In this document: positions 18,514 through 26,594 of the stretch, piece by piece
Position numbering within the stretch: the stretch's first letter is position 1
Layout of the letters: the number at the start of each line of letters is the position of its first letter
DNA from: Plectonema radiosum NIES-515
GTDB lineage: Bacteria > Cyanobacteriota > Cyanobacteriia > Cyanobacteriales > Nostocaceae
DNA: 47,800 bases
Assembly: GCF_025753815.1 (NCBI RefSeq)
Contig: NZ_JAOWRF010000151.1
Location: 1 to 47,800, forward strand
Direction of reading: 5' to 3'
Program-made: the position numbers and the translations under genes
The notes under the pieces: model-generated
Seen by the model: the letters and a program-made list of their open reading frames with translations, nothing else
What the model was told of the DNA's origin: nothing
Databases searched by the model: none

Positions 18514-18984
18514 GATATTTCCTTCTTAATCATTTAATTCACTAGAAATTTAAAGATTACGTGAGAATAAATCACCCAACTGGTGTAAATCTCAGAATCG
18601 TCGAATGTAGGCGTTATCAGCATCTCTCTCAGGTTTGAATCTTGTCTACAGCGCTGGATAGAATTTTGAGAATTTCTGAATGCAGATAGCGATCGCACAC
18701 GAATAATCTGCATTTCTTTTGGTAGCAGATAATTTGATTAGTCTGACTCAGAAATATAATTCCATTATTTAATTTTTGATGAAATATTAACAGCGAATAT
18801 ATTGAATTAAATCTGGTTTTGTTATCCGTTTGTAACATTTATTTACAAATTTCGATTTTATCACCCTCTCAAGGTGGATTTATTCGTGCAAAACAATATT
18901 CAGACATTGTGCCCATAGACAGAAAACATATTAGTTATATCTAGCTACATTAAAGTTATCAAGCAAAAAGTTCAGGACATAAAA
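18514..18984. promoter_or_regulatory. Shared upstream region of the membrane protein and hli genes
   Basis: 471 bp between divergent genes, A+T rich. A 7-7-7 inverted repeat TTTGTAA / TTACAAA at 18829-18849 could be a regulator site. TTACA elements are part of the RpaB (HLR1) box at high-light genes, but that box is a direct repeat, so the match is loose. AGGA precedes the first hli ATG. Confidence 0.4.
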
Positions 18985-19188
18985 ATGGAATCTCGTCCTT
19001 CTACTGATTTACGACCAATTGCGACTGAATATAACGGCAAAGACCGCAATGCCTTTTTATTTGGCTTTAATCCTCAAGCTGAATTGTGGAACGGTCGTTT
19101 TGCGATGATTGGTTTTCTTGCTTATTTACTTTGGGATGTAGCTGGATATAGTGTTCTTCGTGACGTGCTACATTTCATTGGTTACTAA
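18985..19188 (+). CDS. High-light-inducible protein (one-helix Hlip), copy 1
   Basis: A 67-aa single-helix member of the chlorophyll a/b-binding superfamily. Hlips bind chlorophyll and carotenoid in the thylakoid membrane and protect newly made chlorophyll proteins and photosystem II under stress. The motif AELWNGRFAMIGF (E-x-x-N-G-R-x-A-M) supplies the pigment ligands; the helix continues LAYLLWDVAGYSVL. It starts at ATG 18985 with AGGA upstream. It is the most diverged of three tandem copies (Phe in place of Leu after NGR) and probably leads a three-gene transcript. Which named Hli/Scp member it is cannot be decided here. Confidence 0.95.
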   Translation: MESRPSTDLRPIATEYNGKDRNAFLFGFNPQAELWNGRFAMIGFLAYLLWDVAGYSVLRDVLHFIGY

Positions 19189-19240
19189 AAATTAAATATC
19201 TACAAATACAGAAAAAACTACTTTTTTTAGGAGAAAAACA

Positions 19241-19444
19241 ATGCAAAATCGTCCTTCTACCGACTTACCACCAGTTGCTACCGAATATAACGGTGTAGAC
19301 AGAAACGCATTTCTTTTTGGCTTCAATCCTCAAGCCGAATTATGGAATGGTCGCTTGGCAATGATTGGCTTTGTTGCCTATTTAGCTTGGGATTTAGCTG
19401 GATACAGCGTCGTTCGTGATGTATTGCATATCGTCGGTTACTAA
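19241..19444 (+). CDS. High-light-inducible protein (one-helix Hlip), copy 2
   Basis: 67 aa with the chlorophyll-binding motif AELWNGRLAMIGF and helix VAYLAWDLAGYSVV. The ribosome binding site AGGAG lies 9 bases before the ATG. The DNA is nearly identical to copy 3 across the leader and most of the gene, differing mainly around codons 14-19 (ATEYNGVD here, AKAYNGAD in copy 3) and near the C-terminus, so these two arose by recent duplication or are kept alike by gene conversion. Spacing to copy 1 is 52 bp and to copy 3 is 43 bp. Confidence 0.95.
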   Translation: MQNRPSTDLPPVATEYNGVDRNAFLFGFNPQAELWNGRLAMIGFVAYLAWDLAGYSVVRDVLHIVGY

Positions 19445-19487
19445 AAATTAGAAAACACAAAAAATACACAGATTAAGGAGAAAAACA

Positions 19488-19691
19488 ATGCAAAATCGTC
19501 CTTCTACCGACTTACCACCAGTTGCTAAAGCTTACAACGGTGCAGACAGAAACGCATTTCTTTTTGGCTTCAATCCTCAAGCCGAATTATGGAATGGTCG
19601 CTTGGCAATGATTGGCTTTGTTGCCTATTTAGCTTGGGATTTAGCTGGATACAGCGTCGTTCGTAATGTATTGCACATCGTCGGTTATTAA
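19488..19691 (+). CDS. High-light-inducible protein (one-helix Hlip), copy 3
   Basis: 67 aa, same motif and helix as copy 2, with an AAGGAG ribosome binding site before ATG 19488. One clear difference is Asn for Asp in VVRNVLHIVGY. It ends the tandem array; a hairpin terminator follows 13 bp after the stop, which suggests that all three genes share a transcript ending there. Confidence 0.95.
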   Translation: MQNRPSTDLPPVAKAYNGADRNAFLFGFNPQAELWNGRLAMIGFVAYLAWDLAGYSVVRNVLHIVGY

Positions 19692-19704
19692 TTGTAACTT
19701 GGTT

Positions 19705-19731
19705 AGGGCAGGGTTTTACTGCCCTTATTTA
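19705..19731 (+). terminator. Terminator of the hli array
   Basis: 7-bp stem AGGGCAG (19705-19711) / CTGCCCT (19719-19725) with a 7-base loop, followed by TATTTAAT. It is correctly placed just after the third hli gene. Confidence 0.75.
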
Positions 19732-19751
19732 ATAATCGGTTTCCCACATAT

Positions 19752-19875
19752 TGTAGAGAGGTTCCACTCAGAGGCATCTCTACGACTTTTTAGGTATATT
19801 TATTACTATTAATAAGTGCGGATATAATATAACTCCGCTGCTCCTGTAGAGACTTCGTATTTCAAAGACTCTACA
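19752..19875. repeat. Two TGTAGAGA...TCTCTACA palindromes
   Basis: Imperfect copies of the dispersed palindrome at 19752-19783 and 19845-19875, between the hli terminator and the end of the convergent histidine kinase gene. The central bases differ from copy to copy, while the outer TGTAGAGA / TCTCTACA arms are kept. Confidence 0.7.
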
Positions 19876-19879
19876 ACTC

Positions 19880-21010
19880 CTACTCCATTCTCCTAACTCT
19901 TCCCACTTTTGGCAAGCGAAGCCAAAAACGCGAACCACCTTCCGGACGAGGTGAATAACCAATCTCCCCTCCCCAACGTTCAACAGTAATCCGACAAAAA
20001 TAAAGTCCCAAACCGACTCGACCGGATCTATCTTTTCCTTGAGAAAACTTTTGAAATAAATTTTGTGCCATTTCCGGTGCTACACCAGAACCTTGATCGT
20101 TGACAATTACGAGAACATATTCCCCATCTTGTTGCAAATCAATAGTCACAACAGACCCCCCAGGACTGTGACGCAAAGCATTTTCTGTCAGATTTGAAAT
20201 CACTCTATCCAAACGCGATTTATCACCAACGACCTTCCAGTCTGCGGTCAAGTCAACATTAGGAGCAAGCAGTAACCGCATTTTGTTCAGCGTAAAAGTA
20301 GGAGTTAAAATTTCGATAAGTTCTTGTGTAGAAATCAAAGCATCTGGAGCTTTATCAACATCAACACTAAAAGCTTCCAGTGACTGTACTTCTGCCAAAA
20401 AAGCATCTAATATTTGCCGAATCAACATTTCTTGCTTCACAGATTGTTTTCGACCAATTTCCAAACGTTCTTTGCCCTTTGGTGTCAAATTTTCAAATTC
20501 TAGCAATGCCAAGCAGCAATTAATCCCGCTTAATTGACCTGCTATATCATGTATAATGCAGTGAATTAAAACTTCTTTTTTTTGATTTTCTTTTAAGAAC
20601 TGTTGATAAGTTAATTCATTTTCTCTAGCTTTCTGGATAATAGATTGCATCTCTTTGTATTCACCATCTAATGATTCGATTAATAAGATTTTTTGATGAT
20701 TTATACAAATTGCTGAAGCTTCAAAGTGATATTCTTGACCAGTTAAATCTATCTGAGTCCATAAACCTGATTTTAGTTTATCTTCATTATTGCTTTGCCA
20801 GAATTCTTCCGCATCAATCAAAAAGTTTTCTAAAAATAGAAACTCTTCTTCAGGGATTAATATTTGCATCCCCGATATCACAGGACGACGACAAAAAGAC
20901 CCCAACCAATTTGGTACAGTTCCAGTGACTCTAAAAGAACCTACATTAAGTCTTTCTAATACTAAGATTTTCAAAGCGGCAAAAACGTCTGCCGTAATAG
21001 AATGGCTCAT
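19880..21010 (-). CDS. Soluble sensor histidine kinase
   Basis: About 376 aa from ATG 21010 (MSHSIT); the frame opens six codons earlier, but this start fits better. No membrane segment is visible, so it is probably cytoplasmic. Residues about 10-140 form a sensor region that resembles PAS (…LLIESLDGEYKE). The phosphoacceptor is His154 in IIHDIAGQLSG, an unusual H-box but with the usual His-Asp/Glu. The ATPase domain has the N box NLTENALRHSP, G1 DQGSGV and G2 GLGLYFCR. No receiver domain is present, and no response regulator gene lies nearby. It is the last gene of a five-gene minus-strand cluster, 130 bp after the PAS-like gene. Confidence 0.88.
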   Translation of the reverse strand: MSHSITADVFAALKILVLERLNVGSFRVTGTVPNWLGSFCRRPVISGMQILIPEEEFLFLENFLIDAEEFWQSNNEDKLKSGLWTQIDLTGQEYHFEASAICINHQKILLIESLDGEYKEMQSIIQKARENELTYQQFLKENQKKEVLIHCIIHDIAGQLSGINCCLALLEFENLTPKGKERLEIGRKQSVKQEMLIRQILDAFLAEVQSLEAFSVDVDKAPDALISTQELIEILTPTFTLNKMRLLLAPNVDLTADWKVVGDKSRLDRVISNLTENALRHSPGGSVVTIDLQQDGEYVLVIVNDQGSGVAPEMAQNLFQKFSQGKDRSGRVGLGLYFCRITVERWGGEIGYSPRPEGGSRFWLRLPKVGRVRRME

Positions 21011-21140
21011 AATTTTAACTAAATACAATAAATTAACTTTTTATTTATTAAAATTAAATTTGCAGACAGGAAAACTTAAAATGTATTGCTTCGCTTACTC
21101 TATTAAGTGTAAATTACTGATGAAAAAATTTTAATAATTT

Positions 21141-21515
21141 TTATTGAAACAAGCTAGAGTCATTTACTTGTTGTTGAATAACTGAGAGTTGTAGTTCATC
21201 TTTCGTAGCATCTAACATCAGCACCCAATCTCCTTCTTTTGTCGGGAAGATATGGACATCTGCACAAATGCCATATTCAGTTTTCATCCGAGGTATAAAT
21301 AAGGGAAAATCATCCAATGGCAGTAACCCTTCGAGAAAAAAAATTTGCTCTCCTACATTAGTCTCTTTTTCTAGATTCGTAACTCCGTATACTGCCAGCT
21401 TACCCCCCGAAGCTGACAAACAACCATCTTTGTTTACTAAAAGATAAGCCAAAGAAAGTTGTTCTAGCATGAAAGTAAGAATATCAGCAACAACAGCAGG
21501 AGGGACATCTAGCAT
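21141..21515 (-). CDS. Small PAS-like sensor protein in the GTPase cluster
   Basis: 124 aa. The fold pattern is PAS-like: LAYLLVNKDGCLSASGGKL near the start, a middle GLLPLDDFPLFIPRM, and a closing strand WVLMLDATKDE followed by a helix IQQQVND. No cofactor-binding residue can be named. Its ATG directly abuts the TAG of the GTPase gene (zero spacing), so they are almost certainly translated from one mRNA. Its first half resembles the region before the kinase core of the next gene, so the two may pair or bind the same signal. The function is inferred only from position. Confidence 0.75.
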   Translation of the reverse strand: MLDVPPAVVADILTFMLEQLSLAYLLVNKDGCLSASGGKLAVYGVTNLEKETNVGEQIFFLEGLLPLDDFPLFIPRMKTEYGICADVHIFPTKEGDWVLMLDATKDELQLSVIQQQVNDSSLFQ

Positions 21516-22013
21516 CTATACCTCCAATATTTGATTAGCAAGAGTTTGAAAAATTTCTTCTACACCCAGACCAGTTTTAGCACTGGTTTGAATTACAGTC
21601 CAGCCACGCTGTATAATTGCATCGATTTCTGCCGTTTCAATTTCCCATTCATCTAGCAGGTCTGATTTGTTAAGTACAAGAATAAACGGAACTTCTCCAA
21701 TGGTTTCTTCTACTCTTGTTTGCAGACTAAAGGCTTTTTCAAGAGTGTTGTGTCGAGTTCCATCTACTACCAATAAATAGCCAGATGAACCCCGTAAATA
21801 AGACAGTCGCACCTTTTGAAATTCGTCCTCACCGTAGAGATCCCAAAGAATAAAATTTAACTCTTTCTCTTGAATATTCACTTTCTTTTTGTCAATTTTT
21901 ACACCCACAGTACTTTGATAGTTTTCCGAAAATATGCTATAAACGAATTTGGCGACTAAACTGGTTTTACCTGTGGCAAAAGCACCTACCATACATATTT
22001 TTTTTTGAAGCAT
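21516..22013 (-). CDS. Ras-like small GTPase (prokaryotic Rup-type)
   Basis: 165 aa, the size of a free-standing Ras/Rab domain. G1 is residues 10-18 (GAFATGKTS), a switch-I Thr is at 35 (YQSTVGVKI), G3 is WDLYGEDE at 57-64, G4 is NKSD at 115-118, and G5 is TSAK at 143-146. It matches eukaryotic Ras in spacing. At the position of the Ras catalytic Gln61 there is Glu62, so intrinsic hydrolysis may be slow or need a partner. There is no lipid-attachment tail. Prokaryotic Ras-superfamily GTPases of unknown function are known as a group (Rup). It lies 13 bp after the OmpA-like gene and abuts the PAS-like gene. No recognisable exchange factor or roadblock protein is next to it. Confidence 0.93.
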   Translation of the reverse strand: MLQKKICMVGAFATGKTSLVAKFVYSIFSENYQSTVGVKIDKKKVNIQEKELNFILWDLYGEDEFQKVRLSYLRGSSGYLLVVDGTRHNTLEKAFSLQTRVEETIGEVPFILVLNKSDLLDEWEIETAEIDAIIQRGWTVIQTSAKTGLGVEEIFQTLANQILEV

Positions 22014-22026
22014 AAAAAATGATCAC

Positions 22027-23790
22027 TTATTTAGGGTTATCAGATAAAAATACCTTGAAAGATACCCTAGAATTAGATTTTTGTTCTTGTTTTATCGATT
22101 TTATGTCTAATGGGTGGTTAAAACCCACTGCTACGGTTTGAAAATTGCTGGCATGAATTCCGGAAACGGTTATATAAGATAAGATTTTGTTAGCACGGGC
22201 TTGACTAAATGTTATGTCTTTTTCTTTTTTAACTGCATTCTCATGTCCGATTATTTGAATACGTACATCCTGATGCAGATATTTTGCAGTATTCAGTAGC
22301 TTTTGCATTTTTACTAGTAAATTCTGCATTTTATTCTCTTCACCAGGTAAAAGCTCTGCTGTGCCTTCTAAAAAAAAGAGCATATTTTCTTCTATTTGCT
22401 TCTTATATGAATTGAGTTTTTTGAATTCGGGATTTAAAAGATTATTGTATTCAAATTGAGTGACTCCGGGAATAAAATGCCATATTTTTTGTGCTGACAA
22501 AATCCATTGCCGAGGAGCAGAACCTGTGGCATGAAGAATGCCATTTTCGTCAACATTTAATGATACAGTTTCTGGAGATTGAAGTAATTCTGCGGCTCTT
22601 TTTGCGGTAAATTGTGGTTGTAAAGACATGTAAGGTTCCCAGTTACTGATGACTTTTTTGGGAGGTATGTTTACTTCTTCCATTAGCGCTTTTGGATCTA
22701 CCGCTAACGGATCACGCATTCCTGAAAGGAAATATTTACCGTGTCGTGAACTTGCTTTGGTGACTACAATTCCTGGTTGAGAGTTAAGTTTGTCTAGATA
22801 AGCGTCCCAGCGAAGTTGATCTCTAATCGTAAAAAAGCTCCAAATCCCGCATGCGATCGCTATTATACCTAAAAATGTCCACGCATAAGTAGAATTCTGT
22901 TTGCGCGAAGATTTATATTGAACTTCTAAACAAGCTTCTAAATAAGGCTTACTTGCTTGAAAAGGCTCTGTTTCTCCTTCAAATTCCGCAAATTCTTTAT
23001 TTAACTTCAGGTGAATTTTTTCTATTGCTTCTTGAAAAACTAACCTTAATTCTTGACGCGCTCTCCCTCGAATAATTCCTGCTAATATCCCTTGGGGTCC
23101 CTCTTCAATCCAAATAGTCAGTTCTCCAAACCTCAAACTTTGCAACGATTCGCCTTTTTGCACACTGAAAGAGTCTTTGATAAAATCTTGGATAGCGGTC
23201 AACATTGCGGAAACCAAATCCGGATCTTGAGCGGCTACTTGTGGTGCTAAAATATGTTGCAGCAACAATCCCGTTTTTTTATGAATTAGAAAAATCTGTT
23301 CTACACGGTAAACCATAGTGCGAAGCAGCACAATTTCCGCGAATGATTTTCCTGTACGTTGTGCTTCTAATCGCCATTTCAGGCTTTGTGGTGATAAGCT
23401 ATGTTCCAAAGTTTGATTTAAAGATTGAACCATCTCGTCAAGAGCTGTGGACATAGCCTTGCGGGTAGCTGGTCCGATGACGGGAAAAATCGTTTCTGAA
23501 AGAATATTTAAATCTTTTTTAACAGAGTATTCAATCGCATCTTCGATGGTCGATACTATTGCTTCACTCAGATTTTTATCTTGCATTGACCGCAAGATAA
23601 TCGCTTCTGGAAGCAAGCGACTGATATCTTCAGCTTGGACTTGAACGTCGTCTAGTAGTTTATAAAGTTTGTTAACTTTGGTAGGTTCAAGACCAAGAAG
23701 TAAACTGCGAAGTTCACTTAGGTCATCGCTGGTGGCATTATTTGGGGATTCTTTTGCTATTTCATTTGTGGAATAGTCACTCATTGCCAA
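22027..23790 (-). CDS. Membrane-anchored OmpA-like protein with a large cytoplasmic N-terminal domain
   Basis: 587 aa. Residues about 1-300 are a soluble helical domain with no signal peptide (SELRSLLLGLEPTKVNKLY…, then RWRLE-type helices and a short beta segment FGELTIWIEEGPQGILAGII). One membrane segment lies at about 305-323 (WTFLGIIAIACGIWSFF). After a linker resembling a BON-like domain (SLNVDENGILHATGSAP), the C-terminus is OmpA-like: VRIQIIGHENA, SQARANKILSYI, VAVGFNHPL. OmpA-like domains usually bind peptidoglycan. The layout thus links the cell wall to the cytoplasm, with a Ras-like GTPase encoded 13 bp downstream. I do not recognise the N-terminal domain. The family is not named with certainty. 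Confidence 0.82.
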   Translation of the reverse strand: MAMSDYSTNEIAKESPNNATSDDLSELRSLLLGLEPTKVNKLYKLLDDVQVQAEDISRLLPEAIILRSMQDKNLSEAIVSTIEDAIEYSVKKDLNILSETIFPVIGPATRKAMSTALDEMVQSLNQTLEHSLSPQSLKWRLEAQRTGKSFAEIVLLRTMVYRVEQIFLIHKKTGLLLQHILAPQVAAQDPDLVSAMLTAIQDFIKDSFSVQKGESLQSLRFGELTIWIEEGPQGILAGIIRGRARQELRLVFQEAIEKIHLKLNKEFAEFEGETEPFQASKPYLEACLEVQYKSSRKQNSTYAWTFLGIIAIACGIWSFFTIRDQLRWDAYLDKLNSQPGIVVTKASSRHGKYFLSGMRDPLAVDPKALMEEVNIPPKKVISNWEPYMSLQPQFTAKRAAELLQSPETVSLNVDENGILHATGSAPRQWILSAQKIWHFIPGVTQFEYNNLLNPEFKKLNSYKKQIEENMLFFLEGTAELLPGEENKMQNLLVKMQKLLNTAKYLHQDVRIQIIGHENAVKKEKDITFSQARANKILSYITVSGIHASNFQTVAVGFNHPLDIKSIKQEQKSNSRVSFKVFLSDNPK

Positions 23791-23904
23791 TATCCCCTAA
23801 TTTATAATTGATAATTAAGTTCTATGATGTCGTTATAACTGACAAAGTAAAAAGCAAGTCAAAAAAACTTATTTTTTTTGACTTTTATCTTGTTCATCTG
23901 GTGT

Positions 23905-24498
23905 CTATTGTTGGTTTAGTCGAATCGCTAATTCTGTAAATAACTGTGCCAAGGCAGAACGGTCAGTTTTGTCTTGACGAAGTTCTTGAGTATCCCGTTC
24001 TAAAGCCGCTAAGATTTCTTCATATTTTTGGCGAATATCATCGTGTAAATTTTTTGATTGGTTGAGAATCTGCTCTCGCATCTCCCGCTGATTATTAGTA
24101 GTTTTTTCATCAAATTGAGCAAGTTTGTTTTCTAAAGAGACAGTCATATTTTGATGTTGTTCGGCAAGTGTTTTCAATGCTTTACCGCGTTCTGCTTGCT
24201 CGTTATTTACCTGCTTGGCTAATGACTCAATCTCTGTTTTAAAATAGCTTTCTAAGGAATCTAAACGTTTTTTCGTCTCATCTCGTAAGTTGGTACACTC
24301 TTTAAGAAGACGTTCTTCTAAGCGGGCAAATTTTCTTTCGACATCCCGCATCTGATTACCGACAAGAATATCTCTAACTTTATCTAAGCTATTAATTTCG
24401 CTGAGATTATTAAATTGAGATTTGTTAATATCTGGGATTGACAACTTTTGCGTTGATTCGGAATTATTCTGAGCGATGTATTCTTCGTGGGGGTTCAT
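23905..24498 (-). CDS. Coiled-coil protein, first gene of the GTPase cluster
   Basis: 197 aa, cytoplasmic, with no signal or membrane segment. After a disordered N-terminus of about 50 residues, the rest is a long coiled coil rich in Glu/Lys/Arg/Gln (for example RKFARLEERLLKECTNLRDE, then LEERT-like heptads to about residue 180). The end DRSALAQLFTELAIRLNQQ could be a docking helix. It lies 114 bp upstream of the OmpA-like gene and shares its direction. The region upstream is A+T rich and probably contains the cluster promoter. A scaffold role is inferred from shape and context. Confidence 0.75.
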   Translation of the reverse strand: MNPHEEYIAQNNSESTQKLSIPDINKSQFNNLSEINSLDKVRDILVGNQMRDVERKFARLEERLLKECTNLRDETKKRLDSLESYFKTEIESLAKQVNNEQAERGKALKTLAEQHQNMTVSLENKLAQFDEKTTNNQREMREQILNQSKNLHDDIRQKYEEILAALERDTQELRQDKTDRSALAQLFTELAIRLNQQ

Positions 24499-25029
24499 AC
24501 CTTTAAGCCTTTAATCTATTTTGAGTTTTGAATATATTTTTCTTTTAGAGTTTTAGCACACATCTAGCTAATATGTTTATAATCTTTACACTATGATTTA
24601 CATATAATTTAGGACTTACAGACTGTACAAATTTATGATCTTGTGCATTCAGGAAAATACGTTGTTTCCGACTTTGATAAATAGCGTAGATATCGCCGAA
24701 AAAGTGTCGAAAAATCAAGGTTTAATGCCTGAAATCCATAGGACATCTTTGGTATTTTCTGTCAAGACATCAAGCATCATCGGAAAAAATAGGAGTTTCG
24801 GTTACATCGGTCTACAACGCACATTAAGGGCATCGAACCGAGTATCTTATAGAGACGATAAAACAGTTTTGCAAATAGGCTGTTTTATCGTTGCTATTAG
24901 ACGTCTGGTAGAAATTAATTATGCGTTGCCCGAAACCCTTGATTAGACGATTCTGTGCTACGTCTCTACGTATGACTCTGGAGATGTCTATTATATTGGC
25001 AGTCAGAAGCACTCTAGGACTGATTATTT
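24499..25029. other. Intergenic region with a 12-bp-stem hairpin
   Basis: No convincing gene; overlapping ORFs on both strands (24635-25012) look like chance. A perfect hairpin ACGATAAAACAG (24855-24866) / CTGTTTTATCGT (24880-24891) lies inside, and a half copy of the ACGTCTCTAC palindrome is at about 24960-24970. The upstream 140 bp probably carry the promoter of the GTPase cluster. Confidence 0.5.
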
Positions 25030-26445
25030 TTAATAAAGCGGCACTTTTCGATTATAAGCGTCTACAAAGCTTGCGTAGTCATACTCAACTTGAGTAGTAT
25101 AGTTCACTGCGAAGTTGACAATCTCATCTTTGAATGCAGACTTATTGCTACTAACAACGTCGGTTACTTCTTTATCAACGCTATAGGGAACAATCGAAGC
25201 ATTGTAGTCGTGATCAGAGATTGCATGGTTCTTGGCAACAATCTTACCTGCATACGCCATCGCATCCAGAAATTTTGACTTGGTGGTTAGCAACGTGTAG
25301 TCAAAGTCCTCCTGATAAGGAGATTTTTCATGCAGCATGAAGGAGATGCCACTAACCGTAGTGTAACCAATTAAAGGGTCAGTGTTGGAGAGCATCGCTT
25401 TGGTCGCCGTCGTCACCCTTGCCCCATGATGATTCCCATAGTGAAGACCAGGATGTGCGATACTCCCTAGGGGAGTCGCTTGCGCGATACTCCTTAGGGG
25501 AGTCGCTTGCGCGATCGCAACTGCGCTACTGGTTTCTTGCTTCATCTCTAAAATCTGATCGTCATCGCTTGCTGAACTTGAACCTTCAATCAGCAAATAA
25601 TAGCGATACCTACCAAGACTACCAGTACCTGAACCTAATTTGAGGCGAATGTCCTTCAGAGTGTAGTAACTATTGCTATAGCGCTTACTGCTAGAAATTG
25701 AGGTGATATAACTGCTCATGGCAGTAGTAATGGCATTAGAGGTGCTGCTGGATACAGGCTGGAGTTTAGGGGTTGTCTGAAAAACTCGATTGCCACTAGT
25801 ATTAATTTGCGTGTATTTTTTGAGAAAATTAGAGCGGCTTTTACCTGCTGTAGTTTGAATTAAATCCTTCACGATACCGCTTGTATTGCTAGATTCGAGA
25901 CGGTAGGACAATTCATCGTTAGTCCCCTTAAAGTCGCTCATTTTGTTCAGGTAAGCATCCAGGAAATTCCGGACTATATCTTGGGAATCGCTGGAGTTTA
26001 AACCGTTTTGTTTAGCTGCCAGAAGAATTGAGACTGCCATCCGTCGCAAGTCCCAAACATAAGGACCGAGATAGCCTTCGTCAAAGTCGGTGGTATCAAA
26101 GACGTTGTTACCATTGCTATCCCTTATCCCCCCAAGATTTTGCATGTGCATATCTCCCTCTAACCAGATGGCTGATGTAAAGGAATTAACAAATCCAGAA
26201 CTTGGTAAGGTCAAAGTATCGCGGTAGAAGATATGATTTGTCCCTCGATAAAAGGCAAAAGGACTAACCGTCATTTTTTGCATTTTCGTTGCTAGTTCCT
26301 GAGGCAACTGGCTGGCAAACAAATGGTTGTATTGGTAAATTTCATTCTCCACCCAACTCGAACGCTTGCTTGCGGCTTGAGCGCTGAATGTCAAAACCAA
26401 AGTCAAAGTGAAGATGGCTAGGATTACGGATATTTTTTTAAGCAT
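25030..26445 (-). CDS. Secreted DUF2252-family protein
   Basis: 471 aa with a signal peptide (MLKKISVILAIFTLTLVL, cleavage after QAA). The DUF2252 signatures are clear: FAFYRGTNHIFYRD, then WLEGDMHMQNLGG, DTTDFDEGYLGPYVWDLRRM, and a late LHYGNHHGAR. The family has a kinase-like fold but no established reaction; an exported member is noteworthy. Residues around 308-330 contain a nine-residue tandem repeat (AQATPLRSI, AQATPLGSI) made by a 27-bp DNA duplication. The gene is alone on its strand with a 0.5-kb spacer on its downstream side. Confidence 0.85.
   Translation of the reverse strand: MLKKISVILAIFTLTLVLTFSAQAASKRSSWVENEIYQYNHLFASQLPQELATKMQKMTVSPFAFYRGTNHIFYRDTLTLPSSGFVNSFTSAIWLEGDMHMQNLGGIRDSNGNNVFDTTDFDEGYLGPYVWDLRRMAVSILLAAKQNGLNSSDSQDIVRNFLDAYLNKMSDFKGTNDELSYRLESSNTSGIVKDLIQTTAGKSRSNFLKKYTQINTSGNRVFQTTPKLQPVSSSTSNAITTAMSSYITSISSSKRYSNSYYTLKDIRLKLGSGTGSLGRYRYYLLIEGSSSASDDDQILEMKQETSSAVAIAQATPLRSIAQATPLGSIAHPGLHYGNHHGARVTTATKAMLSNTDPLIGYTTVSGISFMLHEKSPYQEDFDYTLLTTKSKFLDAMAYAGKIVAKNHAISDHDYNASIVPYSVDKEVTDVVSSNKSAFKDEIVNFAVNYTTQVEYDYASFVDAYNRKVPLY
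25457..25510. repeat. 27-bp tandem duplication inside the DUF2252 gene
   Basis: Two adjacent 27-bp units (25457-25483 and 25484-25510) with one or two differences; each contains a near-palindromic ACTCC(C/T)TAGGGGAGT core and is followed by a HIP1 octamer. The length is a multiple of three, so the frame is kept. Confidence 0.9.
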
Positions 26446-26594
26446 GGCAGTCCCTTAGGCTGGAAATAAATTGAGGCGATCGCGACTATTGTGTAAAAAC
26501 AATTGCCCGATCCTATTCTTGCTTTTACCACCTTAAGGAAGGGTTTAGAAAGTGACTTAAAGCAGAATGCAACAACTATTCATGACAAAGGAAT

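Noticed and set aside
18829-18849. RpaB HLR1 box upstream of the hli genes
   Set aside because: The TTACA-type halves form an inverted repeat, whereas HLR1 is a direct repeat. Kept only as a possible regulator site.
24635-25012. Overlapping ORFs on both strands upstream of the GTPase cluster
   Set aside because: They overlap each other and a perfect hairpin, have no domain, and contain part of a dispersed repeat.
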